Positions 27,642 to 36,187 of a stretch of DNA of 64,000 nt are shown in pieces. The stretch is from the NCBI RefSeq assembly GCF_001940225.2, contig NZ_CP135164.1, forward strand, positions 2,232,001 through 2,296,000. The letters are read 5' to 3'. How positions within the stretch are numbered: position 1 is the first letter of the stretch; each line of letters starts with the position of its first letter. The stretch is from Roseburia sp. 499 (GTDB lineage Bacteria > Bacillota > Clostridia > Lachnospirales > Lachnospiraceae). Below the pieces are notes generated by a model. It was not told the DNA's origin and did not search any database. It saw only the letters and a program-made list of their open reading frames with translations. The position numbers and the translations under genes are program-made.

Positions 27642-28970
27642 TTACTGCTCCATTGCAAAGTTTACAGTATCCTGTGCTTTCTGTAATTCACTATCAATGT
27701 CTGCACCATTTACAATATTGGTGATTGCAGTTCCGACAGCGTCACGAGCTTCATAGTAGTAAACACCAGTATTATTGGATGGAACTTTTCCTGCAAATTC
27801 AGTAATCTTAGCAAATACAGCGTCGCCACCGAAGAATTCAGAAGGTTTTGCGTATGCATCAGAATCACCTGCCGGCAAGTATGTTGCCAATGCTCCAGAG
27901 CTCGGAAGAATTGTTTCATAGAAGGAAACGCTTCCTGCAAATGTACTTGCCATAAAGTCTTCTGCTAATTCAACATTCTTGCAGTTAGAAGTAATTGCCC
28001 ATGAAGAACCTCCGTTGTTAGAGTAGTTAGTTGCTCCATCAACGCCTTCCATTTTTGGCATATTAGTAATTGCCCATTTTCCACTCTGATCTTCTGCTGT
28101 CTGGATAGATCCCATAATCCAACATCCGTTGATAGTTCCTGCTACAGTACTGTTGGTCATAGTTCCTACATACTGATCCCAGTCATTAACTTCAACCATA
28201 ACACCAGTCTCAATTAATTCCTGATATGTTTCCATAACTTTCTTTAAAGCTTCATTATCTACCATATCCGGATTTCCTTCATCATCAAACAGAGAAGAAC
28301 CAGTGGACTGAAGCATCATGGTAATAACATCAGATTCACCAGCCACACAAGAAAGTAATGGTTTTCCTGTCTTAGCCAGAATATCTTTTCCCTTTTCGAT
28401 GTATTCTGACCATGTAATGTCTGTAAAGTCATCTACAGTATATCCTGCCTCTTCTAAAATATCAGTTCTGTAACATGCGATAACAGCACCGTTATCAAAT
28501 GGTACACCATAGTTCTTTCCATCTACTACAGAGTAAGCTGTTTTTCCTTCTGCAAACTGTGAAAAATCAATCTTACTGTCTGTTAGATCTGTAAATGCAT
28601 CCGGATAAGAAATAACATTTTTCTGGAATGCATTGTCCTGCATCAAGAAGATATCAGGTAAGGTATCATATTTTCCACTAGTTGCCGCTGTAGTCAGCTT
28701 GGTCTGAACATCATCCCAAGGAGTTTCTACTACATTAACAGTAACATCCGGATGATCTTTCTGGTATTCTTTTGCTGCTTCTTCCATTGCATAGATGTTA
28801 AATGCCGGATCCCAACACCATACGGTCAATGTGTTCTCATCCCCAGATGCAGCACCACCATTTGAGCTGTCTCCACCGCTCTTGCTGTTATTTGAGTCCC
28901 CGCAACCTACCAGCACAGTTGTTGCTGCCATTGCTACACAAAGTAACACGCTTAAAAGTTTTTTCTTCAT
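27642..28970 (-). CDS. Carbohydrate ABC transporter substrate-binding lipoprotein
   Basis: This 442-residue extracytoplasmic binding protein has a signal peptide (KKKLLSVLLCVAMAATTVL) and lipobox VGCG, then a Ser/Gly-rich linker and the type 1 sugar-binding fold (TVWCWDPAFNIY at the start). Its gene is the first of the galactoside operon; GGGAGGG precedes the ATG. Two LacI-type operators and a palindrome lie upstream. The ligand is probably a beta-galactoside, judging from LacZ in the same operon. Confidence 0.92.
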   Translation of the reverse strand: MKKKLLSVLLCVAMAATTVLVGCGDSNNSKSGGDSSNGGAASGDENTLTVWCWDPAFNIYAMEEAAKEYQKDHPDVTVNVVETPWDDVQTKLTTAATSGKYDTLPDIFLMQDNAFQKNVISYPDAFTDLTDSKIDFSQFAEGKTAYSVVDGKNYGVPFDNGAVIACYRTDILEEAGYTVDDFTDITWSEYIEKGKDILAKTGKPLLSCVAGESDVITMMLQSTGSSLFDDEGNPDMVDNEALKKVMETYQELIETGVMVEVNDWDQYVGTMTNSTVAGTINGCWIMGSIQTAEDQSGKWAITNMPKMEGVDGATNYSNNGGSSWAITSNCKNVELAEDFMASTFAGSVSFYETILPSSGALATYLPAGDSDAYAKPSEFFGGDAVFAKITEFAGKVPSNNTGVYYYEARDAVGTAITNIVNGADIDSELQKAQDTVNFAMEQ

Positions 28971-28998
28971 ATCTTTTCCCTCCCATGAAAAAATTGTT

Positions 28999-29008
28999 CA
29001 ATCGGTTG
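28999..29008. promoter_or_regulatory. Putative LacI-type operator 1 (CAATCGGTTG)
   Basis: This near-palindrome has the central CG of LacI-family sites. It sits just after the likely transcription start of the binding-protein gene, where a repressor would block initiation. It matches a second copy at 29136-29145. Confidence 0.6.
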
Positions 29009-29020
29009 TTCTATAATCAA

Positions 29021-29049
29021 AGTTTACCAAATAATTATCTTGTTGTAAA
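29021..29049 (-). promoter_or_regulatory. Candidate promoter of the galactoside operon
   Basis: TTTACA (29044-29049), a 17-bp spacer and TAAACT (29021-29026). The start would fall near 29014, so operator 1 covers about +6 to +15. Confidence 0.5.
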
Positions 29050-29135
29050 TGTATGTTTTTTCTATTTTTATCATTTTGTTTTTGTGTATTTTTTCTAAGA
29101 TTTTTTCGTCATTTTCACTAGTTCTTTTCATTGCG

Positions 29136-29145
29136 CAATCGGTTG
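29136..29145. promoter_or_regulatory. Putative LacI-type operator 2 (CAATCGGTTG)
   Basis: This is the second copy of the same 10-bp site, centred 137 bp from the first, about 13 helical turns. That favours a DNA loop across the promoter. Confidence 0.55.
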
Positions 29146-29196
29146 TCCCCTTAAAAACATGGTATTATTTCCATTTTTTCAAACAGTGGTTTGTTC

Positions 29197-29210
29197 TGGT
29201 AACGTTACCA
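29197..29210. promoter_or_regulatory. Perfect 14-bp palindrome TGGTAACGTTACCA (cre-like)
   Basis: This fully symmetric site with central ACGT fits the LacI/CcpA family frame (TGNNANCGNTNNCA), with two mismatches to the strict cre consensus. It lies between the lacI terminator and the operon promoter, at about -190 from it. It may bind CcpA or a different family member. Confidence 0.55.
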
Positions 29211-29326
29211 TTGCCACAAACACGTTATTCTTTTTTGTTTATTATTCTATTTTTTTACCTTTAGTAAATTTTTACTCATTTTCACCCATGCTTTTTACTA
29301 AACTTTCACACTTGCAAGGTGCGCAT

Positions 29327-29360
29327 AAAAAAAGACCACTGTACCTCTACAGTGATCTTT
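29327..29360 (-). terminator. Terminator after the lacI-type regulator
   Basis: A 13-bp stem with one G-T pair (AAAGATCACTGTA with UACAGUGGUCUUU) and a 4-base loop runs into seven T on the minus strand, shortly after the regulator stop. It separates the regulator from the galactoside operon. Confidence 0.88.
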
Positions 29361-29368
29361 TACTTTTA

Positions 29369-30382
29369 CTATTTGGTGGATTCCTTTAATATTACTTCAT
29401 ACCCTAGTAACGTTCGTCTCGCTACCTTTTTTCCTTCTATCATATCCAGCACTGTCCGGCAAGCTGTCATTCCAAGTTCCCTTACATTAAAGGAAAGAGA
29501 TGTAATGGAAGGCATATGATTCTCCAATACCGAGCTATCATAAAAAGAGGCTACCTTCATATCTTCCGGTACTCTGATATTTTCCTTTCGTAGTTTATTC
29601 AATACTTGCATGCATACAGCATCGTCCAGACACACAATACAATCCACATCCGCACCCAGAAGTTTTTCAACAGCCCGCTCTATCATAGCCTCTCTGTCTG
29701 CATTTACATGTATAATACTCTTATCTACTGTAAGCCCGGCATTCTCATACGCTTCTATGTATCCCTGCAAACGACTTTGAGTTACTACATGAGATTCAAT
29801 TCCGCCTACAATCCCAATTCGTTGCATTTTTTTCATCAAAAGAATAGAAATCAACTCTCGGCAAGCATTCTTATGATCGTTGTCTACCTGAATCACTTCA
29901 GGATAATTTGTACTTCCTATTGTTACAAAAGGAATTCCTGTTTTCTTCAAATATTCTACACTTTGATCTTTGGTAAAGGTACGCATAAGAATGATACCAT
30001 CAACTTTATGATTTTCCACCATACGCATCAATTGTGTATTTTCGTTTTCTCTTCCCATGGTCAGTAAAATATCATAGTCCATACTTACCGCAACTTCACT
30101 AATTCCCATAAGACATGTTTGAAAAAATGGCAAATCCACCAGTGTATAATCCTCCGGCAATACGACACCAATATTATACGTCTTTAACTGTGCCAATCCC
30201 TTTGCCAAAGCATTTGGTTTATAATTATGCTCTTTTATATAAGTCAAAACCCTTTCCCTTGTCTCAGCTCCGATTCTTCCTTTTCCTGAAATAGCTCTGG
30301 AAACCGTAGTTTTCGACACCCCTAACGCTTCTGCCACATCAGAAATCGTAATTTTTTTCTCATTTTCCTTTTGATGCTCCAT
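29369..30382 (-). CDS. LacI-family transcriptional regulator
   Basis: This 337-residue repressor has an N-terminal helix-turn-helix (TISDVAEALGVSKTTVSRA) with hinge GKGRIGAETRE, then a periplasmic-binding-protein-like effector domain (YNIGVVLPEDYTLVDL to the end). GGAG precedes the start. It is likely the galactoside operon regulator: that operon starts right after it, and matching near-palindromes lie on both sides of its promoter. The regulator gene is only 26 bp after the L,D-transpeptidase gene, so it may be read from the same promoter. Confidence 0.9.
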   Translation of the reverse strand: MEHQKENEKKITISDVAEALGVSKTTVSRAISGKGRIGAETRERVLTYIKEHNYKPNALAKGLAQLKTYNIGVVLPEDYTLVDLPFFQTCLMGISEVAVSMDYDILLTMGRENENTQLMRMVENHKVDGIILMRTFTKDQSVEYLKKTGIPFVTIGSTNYPEVIQVDNDHKNACRELISILLMKKMQRIGIVGGIESHVVTQSRLQGYIEAYENAGLTVDKSIIHVNADREAMIERAVEKLLGADVDCIVCLDDAVCMQVLNKLRKENIRVPEDMKVASFYDSSVLENHMPSITSLSFNVRELGMTACRTVLDMIEGKKVARRTLLGYEVILKESTK

Positions 30383-30407
30383 ACCTACTCTCTACTCCTT
30401 CGATATT

Positions 30408-32252
30408 CTATAACCCACTTTCCAATGTTGCTATAATTTTCTCCGCCTCTGTAAGTACTGTATAATTTGTTACTTTTGCTTTTGCTGCATCTGATAATGC
30501 ATCATACTGTCTTCGTATTTCCTGCACAATTCCCTTCTTGTCCAAAGTGATTGCCTGATTTACCAAATTATTATTAATCGCATCAATAACCGGCTGCGCC
30601 TGACTTTGTGCTTGTTGGTCAGCTGCTGCCGCTGCAGCTTGAGCATCCAGTGCTGCAAGCTGCGCTTCTGCCGCAGTCAAAACATCATAATTTGTTACAT
30701 AACCTTTTGCCGTTTCGTCTAACGCATCATATTGCGCTCTTGCACTACTAATTGCGCCTCGGCTATCCTGAGATACACTACCGATAGCATTGATAGCACT
30801 TATCACTGCGGCTGCTGCATCCTGTGCCTTTGCCTTGGCACTCTCTGTTCCCGCAAGTGTATATACAAATACGGGACAACCGGAGTCAATATTTTCATAT
30901 AACTTCTTTGCCGCACTATAAGGCAGATTTATACATCCATGAGATCCACTCTTCCGATAGTAATTTCCGCCAAAATCACTACGCCATGTAGCATCATGGA
31001 AACCTACTCCTCCATTAAAAGGCATCCAGAAAGATACCGGGGTTGCATATCCTTCGCCGCGTAACGTCTTATCCTTTTGTTTATAATACAGGCCATATAC
31101 TCCTGTAGGAGTATTCCATCCCTTAGCTTCATTTCCGGATACGAAATCAGCTTCCATAATCAATGTTCCATTTTCGTAATAATACATATGCTGCGCTGTC
31201 AAGTTTACTTCTGCATAAGTATTTCCATAATCATTTTCATCATGGCTATTGGCTGTCTTAGCATATGTAGGCTCTTTTGAAATCTTGTCTCCCGCCTTAA
31301 TGTTTTCAATTAAATTTTCTGTTTCTGCCCCTTTATCAATCTTCCAACCATAATCTCCACCACTTACCGTAATCGTAGTCCCATAAGAAGTTTTAAATGA
31401 CTTTGCCTTTCCGGCTGTATTATAGTTATCTGCAAGAGAAGCTACATATTCACTTACCTTCTCCTGAGAAATCTCTACTTCCATATTATCATTTACTGTA
31501 ATCCATTGGCTAATCGTCTTTCCATCCAATGTTTCACTTTTACTTCCAAATTCATAGGTAACTTCTGTTCCAACATATTGATTCATGGTATCTACTAATG
31601 TTTTCAGTTCCTGTGAATCCTTTGTAATCTCTGGTTCGGTATAACATCCTTCCTCGTCCAAAGACACCTTCTTTTGGAGATTTTTAACAGCGCCATCTAC
31701 CACTTCTAAAAACTTAGTATATTCAATCTCTGTGCCATCCTTCTCCGGAACAATTTCATATCCGTTCGCTTCTGAATATTCTGAAACAAATGCATTCTCT
31801 GCCTTTACCATCTTTCCTTCATCCATACATGCAAGATTTTGAAGTTCTACTTCCAGACTTGCCTTATCATAGGTTATCATTGCCTCTACTTCTATTTCTG
31901 ATGGTTTAAATAAATATATCGGCCATGCAAATCCATTCTGTTTCTTCAGTTCTTTTTCTAAACTCCCGTCAAATTCTGTCCTTAATCCAATTTGACTTCC
32001 TTTTAAAACCTCTGACTTATTTTCCCTTTCTTCTAAAGTCAGTTCATATCCGTCTATCTCTTTTTTTATCTGCTGTTCTATCTGCTTCAGCGTTTTGCCG
32101 GTTGCACTGACTCCATTCACTGTGGTACGAAATCCAAAACGACTGTAAAAAAAGATTGCGATTCCCACATAACTAATCAGAAGCACCAGAAATGTAACCC
32201 CCACGATTCCCAGTACCCTCTGCTTCTTGGTTAAATTCTTCATTATGCTCAT
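30408..32252 (-). CDS. L,D-transpeptidase with C-terminal repeats
   Basis: This wall enzyme forms L,D cross-links or attaches proteins to peptidoglycan. It has a signal-anchor helix (GVTFLVLLISYVGIAIFFY) and a 300-residue N-terminal region of the PG_binding_4 type. The YkuD catalytic domain follows, with SGSHGCINLPYSAAKK (catalytic Cys in HGCIN). After it are two repeats of about 60 residues with YDAL, AKGYVTNY and AKAKVTNY, and LTAAEAQLA-like parts, probable wall-contact or spacer units, split by an Ala-rich linker. The whole is 614 residues, long for the family. It has its own SigA promoter at 32289-32316, and the IS copy lies about 100 bp upstream. Confidence 0.92.
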   Translation of the reverse strand: MSIMKNLTKKQRVLGIVGVTFLVLLISYVGIAIFFYSRFGFRTTVNGVSATGKTLKQIEQQIKKEIDGYELTLEERENKSEVLKGSQIGLRTEFDGSLEKELKKQNGFAWPIYLFKPSEIEVEAMITYDKASLEVELQNLACMDEGKMVKAENAFVSEYSEANGYEIVPEKDGTEIEYTKFLEVVDGAVKNLQKKVSLDEEGCYTEPEITKDSQELKTLVDTMNQYVGTEVTYEFGSKSETLDGKTISQWITVNDNMEVEISQEKVSEYVASLADNYNTAGKAKSFKTSYGTTITVSGGDYGWKIDKGAETENLIENIKAGDKISKEPTYAKTANSHDENDYGNTYAEVNLTAQHMYYYENGTLIMEADFVSGNEAKGWNTPTGVYGLYYKQKDKTLRGEGYATPVSFWMPFNGGVGFHDATWRSDFGGNYYRKSGSHGCINLPYSAAKKLYENIDSGCPVFVYTLAGTESAKAKAQDAAAAVISAINAIGSVSQDSRGAISSARAQYDALDETAKGYVTNYDVLTAAEAQLAALDAQAAAAAADQQAQSQAQPVIDAINNNLVNQAITLDKKGIVQEIRRQYDALSDAAKAKVTNYTVLTEAEKIIATLESGL

Positions 32253-32288
32253 ATCACTTACCTTCCCTTATTTTCTATCCTTTCTTTT

Positions 32289-32316
32289 ATTATATAATCA
32301 TTTCTTGTGAAGTCAA
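32289..32316 (-). promoter_or_regulatory. SigA promoter of the L,D-transpeptidase gene
   Basis: TTGACT (32311-32316), a 16-bp spacer and TATAAT (32289-32294) lie between the gene and the IS. The IS stands just upstream and leaves the promoter whole. Confidence 0.8.
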
Positions 32317-32352
32317 ATGATTTCGGTCAAATGATTTCAAAGGATTTCAAGG
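32313..32352. repeat. 14-bp tandem direct repeat upstream of the transpeptidase promoter
   Basis: TCAAATGATTTCGG and TCAAATGATTTCAA stand head to tail (32313-32326, 32327-32340), followed by a shorter AGGATTTCAAGG. The IS target (ATTTCAAGG) lies within the third part. Confidence 0.65.
32344..32352. repeat. 9-bp target site duplication ATTTCAAGG (left copy; right copy 33966-33974)
   Basis: ATTTCAAGG stands directly outside both IS ends. It shares its first five bases (ATTTC) with the target of copy 1. Confidence 0.93.
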
Positions 32353-33965
32353 CAGCATTGAAAGGTAAAAATAATTCGCACTAAATCATATGAAATTACT
32401 GTGGTTTTCTCTGTAATAAGGTAAAATAGAAGAAAAACTTTATCGCAGAGGTGCAAAATGAGCCGAGAGCAGGAAAGAATCAGAAAGAAACTTGAAAACA
32501 ATCCCATTGCTGAATGTAATAAGATTCAGAACAGATTTTGTCCGGAACTATTTTCGATGTTCGGCAGAGTAAAAGATCCCCGTAATCAGAGTTACATTGA
32601 TTATTCTTCAAGAGTCATGCTTGGAACTATGTACTATAAAAGTATTGCAGGGATTTCGAGCATGCAGGAAATGACAAGAACCTTTAATGATGAGAAAATC
32701 TGCAGAAATTTATACAGATTCATGGGAGAAGAAGTAAAAGATTATATGCCCCATGGTGTGACAGAAAATGAATTTCTGGAAAGATTAGATCCAAGGGAGT
32801 TAGAGAATGTTCAGCAGAATATCGTATATTCCATGATTCGTCGAAAGACCTTTGATAATGCCAAGGTGTTAAAGAAATGGCAGATTATTGTAGATGCAAC
32901 CGAATTGGACGAAGGATACCAAAAGAAGAATGAGCATTATCTGAGCCGGTGTTACAACAGAGGCTCAGATAAAGAGTACATTAAGTATCACAGAAGCATA
33001 CTTGAGGCAAAAATATACTTTGGAGAAAATCTTGTATGCAGTATTGCATCAGAAACAATAGAAAATTCGGAGAAATATATAAATCAAAGTGATGAAGCAG
33101 TAAAACAGGATTGCGAAAGTAAAGCTTTTGTAAGACTTGCTGCCAAAATCAAACAGAAATTCCCGAGGCTGCCAATTATCATTACGGCAGATGGACTGTA
33201 TGTTACAAAAACAGTTTTACAGATATGTAAAGATTATCATTGGGATTACATTATCCGATATAAAGAAGGCTGCGCTTCATCAATAGCTAAAGAATACCGT
33301 GCACTTCCGGAAAAAGAAACAATTGGAACTGATATAGAGTATCAGAATAAAATCATGTTCAATGACTTTGACGTGAATCTAATCTATTATCGGGAAAGGT
33401 GGATTGTAAAAGGTGAAGAGAAAGAAAGAGAGTTTGCCTGGATTACAAGCATCGAGATTACGAAAAGTAATGCAAAAAAAATCGTACGTGCCGGACGTAA
33501 CAGATGGAAAATAGAAAATCAGGGATTTAACCGCCAGAAGCATTGGCAGGGAGATATAGAGCACGCATGTAGTTGGAATGAGCGGGCACAGAAGAATCAC
33601 TATCTGATGGAACAGATAGCGGATTTTGTGAAGCAGCTATATGAGTATTTCTATCTTGAAAAAAATGGAATAAAAAAGCTGCAAAAAAATATATCTCCTG
33701 AATTGTTAGCCAGCTTTGGACGGCAACTAACAGAAACAGAAGATATACCAGTTCAACTGAATAACTCAGTTCAAAACTGAATTAATTGTAGCAAAGAAGG
33801 TGATGCCTGCCAAGAGGAAAATGCAAAATTTATTCACAATTTTTTTTGACAGGAATTTGTGTAAGTATGCAATGTGGATAACTTAAGACATTTTCACACG
33901 AAATGTCGAAGATAAGCATTTTACGGAAATGGTAGGCTATAAAACAAATTTACCTTTCAATGCTG
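32353..33965 (+). mobile_element. Inner-type IS element, 1613 bp, copy 2
   Basis: Perfect 17-bp inverted ends (32353-32369 and 33949-33965) and a 9-bp target duplication mark this element. It matches copy 1 in length and in its encoded protein but lies in the opposite orientation. It sits between the transpeptidase promoter and the tRNA-Pro promoter without breaking either. Confidence 0.95.
32458..33780 (+). CDS. IS transposase (DDE type), copy 2
   Basis: This protein matches the copy 1 transposase along all 440 residues. The DDE motifs are VDATELDEG, ITADGLYV and KIENQGFNRQ, and the frame is intact. Its gene is flanked by 105 bp to the left IS end and 185 bp to the right end. Because the sequences match, these two copies likely arose by recent transposition, and either could supply transposase for the other. 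Confidence 0.9.
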   Translation: MSREQERIRKKLENNPIAECNKIQNRFCPELFSMFGRVKDPRNQSYIDYSSRVMLGTMYYKSIAGISSMQEMTRTFNDEKICRNLYRFMGEEVKDYMPHGVTENEFLERLDPRELENVQQNIVYSMIRRKTFDNAKVLKKWQIIVDATELDEGYQKKNEHYLSRCYNRGSDKEYIKYHRSILEAKIYFGENLVCSIASETIENSEKYINQSDEAVKQDCESKAFVRLAAKIKQKFPRLPIIITADGLYVTKTVLQICKDYHWDYIIRYKEGCASSIAKEYRALPEKETIGTDIEYQNKIMFNDFDVNLIYYRERWIVKGEEKEREFAWITSIEITKSNAKKIVRAGRNRWKIENQGFNRQKHWQGDIEHACSWNERAQKNHYLMEQIADFVKQLYEYFYLEKNGIKKLQKNISPELLASFGRQLTETEDIPVQLNNSVQN

Positions 33966-33983
33966 ATTTCAAGGATTTTTCGG

Positions 33984-34012
33984 TTGCCTTATTGTATAAT
34001 TTGTGATACAAT
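33984..34012 (+). promoter_or_regulatory. Promoter of tRNA-Pro
   Basis: TTGCCT (33984-33989), a 17-bp spacer and TACAAT (34007-34012) lie just before the tRNA. The IS ends 18 bp upstream of the -35, so the promoter core survived the insertion. Confidence 0.7.
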
Positions 34013-34022
34013 ACTTTGGTTA

Positions 34023-34097
34023 CGGGGTATGGCTCAGCTTGGCTAGAGCGCACGGCTGGGGGCCGTGAGGTCGCAGGTTCGAATCCTGTTACCCCGA
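34023..34097 (+). tRNA. tRNA-Pro (anticodon GGG)
   Basis: A 7-bp acceptor stem (CGGGGTA with TACCCCG), D arm, anticodon arm CACGG-CTGGGGG-CCGTG with GGG in the loop centre, T arm GCAGG-TTCGAAT-CCTGT and discriminator A give a complete cloverleaf. The CCA end is not encoded. A T run follows and probably ends the transcript. Confidence 0.95.
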
Positions 34098-34120
34098 TTT
34101 TTTCTTGAAAAATCAATGTT

Positions 34121-34567
34121 CTATATAAATTCAACGCTTTCATTAAAAATATGTCCTTCAACTGCAACTAAATCACTAATCAAAACGCTTGTCCCGTCGT
34201 CCATGATTATCCTATGTTCGTACTCATCTATTTTCTTTACTGTTCCTGTAACTGTTAAATAAGAACCTCCCTCTTTCTTTTCATCCGGCTTAAAGTAAGA
34301 AAGAGTAACAATTGGTTTCTCTAACAATCGTTCTTTTAGTAATTGTAATTTTATATCTAGTACTTCTACACTATTCTCATCCAAATCCAAGCGTTCCTCT
34401 GTAAGTCTGGCTGCTTCTGTTATAGCAGCTCCATGCCCTGTTAGTGCTGCAAATGGTGCAAACTGTGCTGCTCTATCCAATGGAGGCATCTGTGGATGCT
34501 TTTTTGACACATGATGGGGCATATTTATAATATCGTCATATTTGTTGTGTTCATCATTATAATTCAT
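34121..34567 (-). CDS. YolD-like protein
   Basis: This 148-residue protein resembles YolD of Bacillus, a partner of Y-family polymerases in SOS-induced operons. It has the segments MPHHVSKKHPQMPPLDRAAQFAPF, then a helical stretch RLTEERLDLDENSVE, and a C-terminal beta part (GGSYLTVTGTVKKID, IIMDDGTSVLISDLVAVEG). It overlaps the end of the upstream polymerase gene by 4 bp. Its role is unknown, and a DinB-associated regulator or accessory factor is the usual thought. Confidence 0.85.
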   Translation of the reverse strand: MNYNDEHNKYDDIINMPHHVSKKHPQMPPLDRAAQFAPFAALTGHGAAITEAARLTEERLDLDENSVEVLDIKLQLLKERLLEKPIVTLSYFKPDEKKEGGSYLTVTGTVKKIDEYEHRIIMDDGTSVLISDLVAVEGHIFNESVEFI

Positions 34568-36087
34568 GCCTTATGCCCTCCTATCTGCTTATTTCGCTCT
34601 ATCGTCATTGCACCTTCCTGAAGATTCATACCTTTTAGCATAGCATTTTTCCCATATTTCTTCTTTACTTCAAGCATTGCTTCTTGTAGCTTACGTTCTT
34701 TGGATAAAGCTTCTTTTTCCTTTTCTTGTTCTTTCTGTAATGCTGCATAGTCTGTAAAAAGGTCTAATTGCTCATAATTAGCATTATCTGCAACAGACTT
34801 TTCATCTACCAAACGATTTGCAGTTACAGTTATTCGTCTAACCAACAGATTAGAATCAACGATTCTATCATATAAATCCATCATTGCATCTATAATAATC
34901 CTTGTTGATGAAGTCTGACTGCTTAAATTAGCTGTTCCATGTGCGTGTTTTGGTGTCTTTCTCCCATAACGGTCAACTGTAACCTCTCCTTTATAATTTT
35001 TCATTCTATCCGCATCTGATAAATTATCAATATCATATCCTACAGTTAATACTATTTGGTCTGTTACCAGTCTTTTTTCTACCAAATCTAAAACAAGTAA
35101 ATCCATCATTTCACGGACAATAAGTTTCCCTTTTTCAAAATCATAAGGACATTGTAGTACCTGTCCGGAACTTAAACTATTTGCACTTGGCTTATAAGCC
35201 TTTATCAATTCGATAGTTGTTGGTTCCCATCCCCATGCATGGTCAATCAACAATTCCGCATTTACACCAAATAATTTATACAATAAATCTTCATTATAGT
35301 AATCATTGGATTCTCCTATAGAACATCTGGCAATATCACCCATAGTATAAAGTCCTGCTGATTCTAATTTCTTTCGATACCCTTGACCAACCCGCCAAAA
35401 ATCTGTAAGTGGTCTATGATTCCATAACAACTTTCGATAACTCATTTCATCAAGTTCGGCTATACGAACTCCATTCTCCGGTGCAACATGTTTCGCCATA
35501 ATATCCATTGCAACCTTACATAAATATAGGTTCGTTCCTATTCCTGCTGTTGCTGTTATCCCAGTTTCCTCATATACATTTTGTATTATTTTTGTTGTTA
35601 ATTCCCTTGCAGTCATCCGATAAGTATTAAGATAGTGAGTTACATCCATAAATACCTCATCAATGGAATAAACATGTATATCTTCCGATGCAATATATTT
35701 TAGATAAATATTATAAATTCGGGTACTGTACTCCATATAAAGTGCCATTCTTGGCGTTGCCGTAATATAAGAAACTTCCATTTCCGGACATCTATTTAAC
35801 TCTTCTTCCAAATATGATTTTCCTGTAAATTTCTGCCCTGGTGCTTTCCTTTTACGCTCTATATTGACTTCTTTTACTTTCTGAACTACTTCAAAAAGCC
35901 TTGCTCTTCCAGGAATACCGTACTTTTTTAGTGATGGTGACACAGCAAGACAAATAGTTTTCTCTGTTCTACTAGAATCAGCCACTACTAAATTTGTATT
36001 AAGAGGATTTAACTGCCTCTCGATACACTCTACAGAGGCATAGAATGATTTTAAATCTATTGCAATATAAGTATGTTTTTCTTCCAT
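34564..36087 (-). CDS. Y-family DNA polymerase (UvrX/UmuC-like)
   Basis: This 507-residue translesion polymerase has the Y-family catalytic Asp in IAIDLKSFYASVE and the second pair in YSIDEVFMDVT, and a helix-hairpin-helix part near SYRKLLWNHRPLTDFWRVG. A clamp-binding motif QLDLF lies near the end (about residue 447), so it should bind the replication sliding clamp. The size and the YolD-like partner gene match UvrX of Bacillus phages and chromosomes. No LexA box was found in the upstream sequence. Confidence 0.92.
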   Translation of the reverse strand: MEEKHTYIAIDLKSFYASVECIERQLNPLNTNLVVADSSRTEKTICLAVSPSLKKYGIPGRARLFEVVQKVKEVNIERKRKAPGQKFTGKSYLEEELNRCPEMEVSYITATPRMALYMEYSTRIYNIYLKYIASEDIHVYSIDEVFMDVTHYLNTYRMTARELTTKIIQNVYEETGITATAGIGTNLYLCKVAMDIMAKHVAPENGVRIAELDEMSYRKLLWNHRPLTDFWRVGQGYRKKLESAGLYTMGDIARCSIGESNDYYNEDLLYKLFGVNAELLIDHAWGWEPTTIELIKAYKPSANSLSSGQVLQCPYDFEKGKLIVREMMDLLVLDLVEKRLVTDQIVLTVGYDIDNLSDADRMKNYKGEVTVDRYGRKTPKHAHGTANLSSQTSSTRIIIDAMMDLYDRIVDSNLLVRRITVTANRLVDEKSVADNANYEQLDLFTDYAALQKEQEKEKEALSKERKLQEAMLEVKKKYGKNAMLKGMNLQEGAMTIERNKQIGGHKA

Positions 36088-36134
36088 TACGTTATACCTC
36101 CGTCTTTTTAATCATGTAGACATTCAAAATCCCT

Positions 36135-36181
36135 GAAAAAAACAAGAGAGCAGTCACATCACGCCGTGGCTGCTCTCTTGT
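36135..36181 (-). terminator. Terminator after the PAP2 gene
   Basis: A 12-bp stem (ACAAGAGAGCAG with its complement, extended by an inner CAC-GTG pair set) precedes a run of T on the minus strand. Confidence 0.9.
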
Positions 36182-36187
36182 CCTTTT

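Noticed and set aside
33937..34167. A 76-codon minus-strand frame with GVTGFEPATSRPPAVRSS
   Set aside because: It is the well-known spurious frame that arises opposite a tRNA gene; it crosses the IS end and the tRNA-Pro and has no ribosome site.
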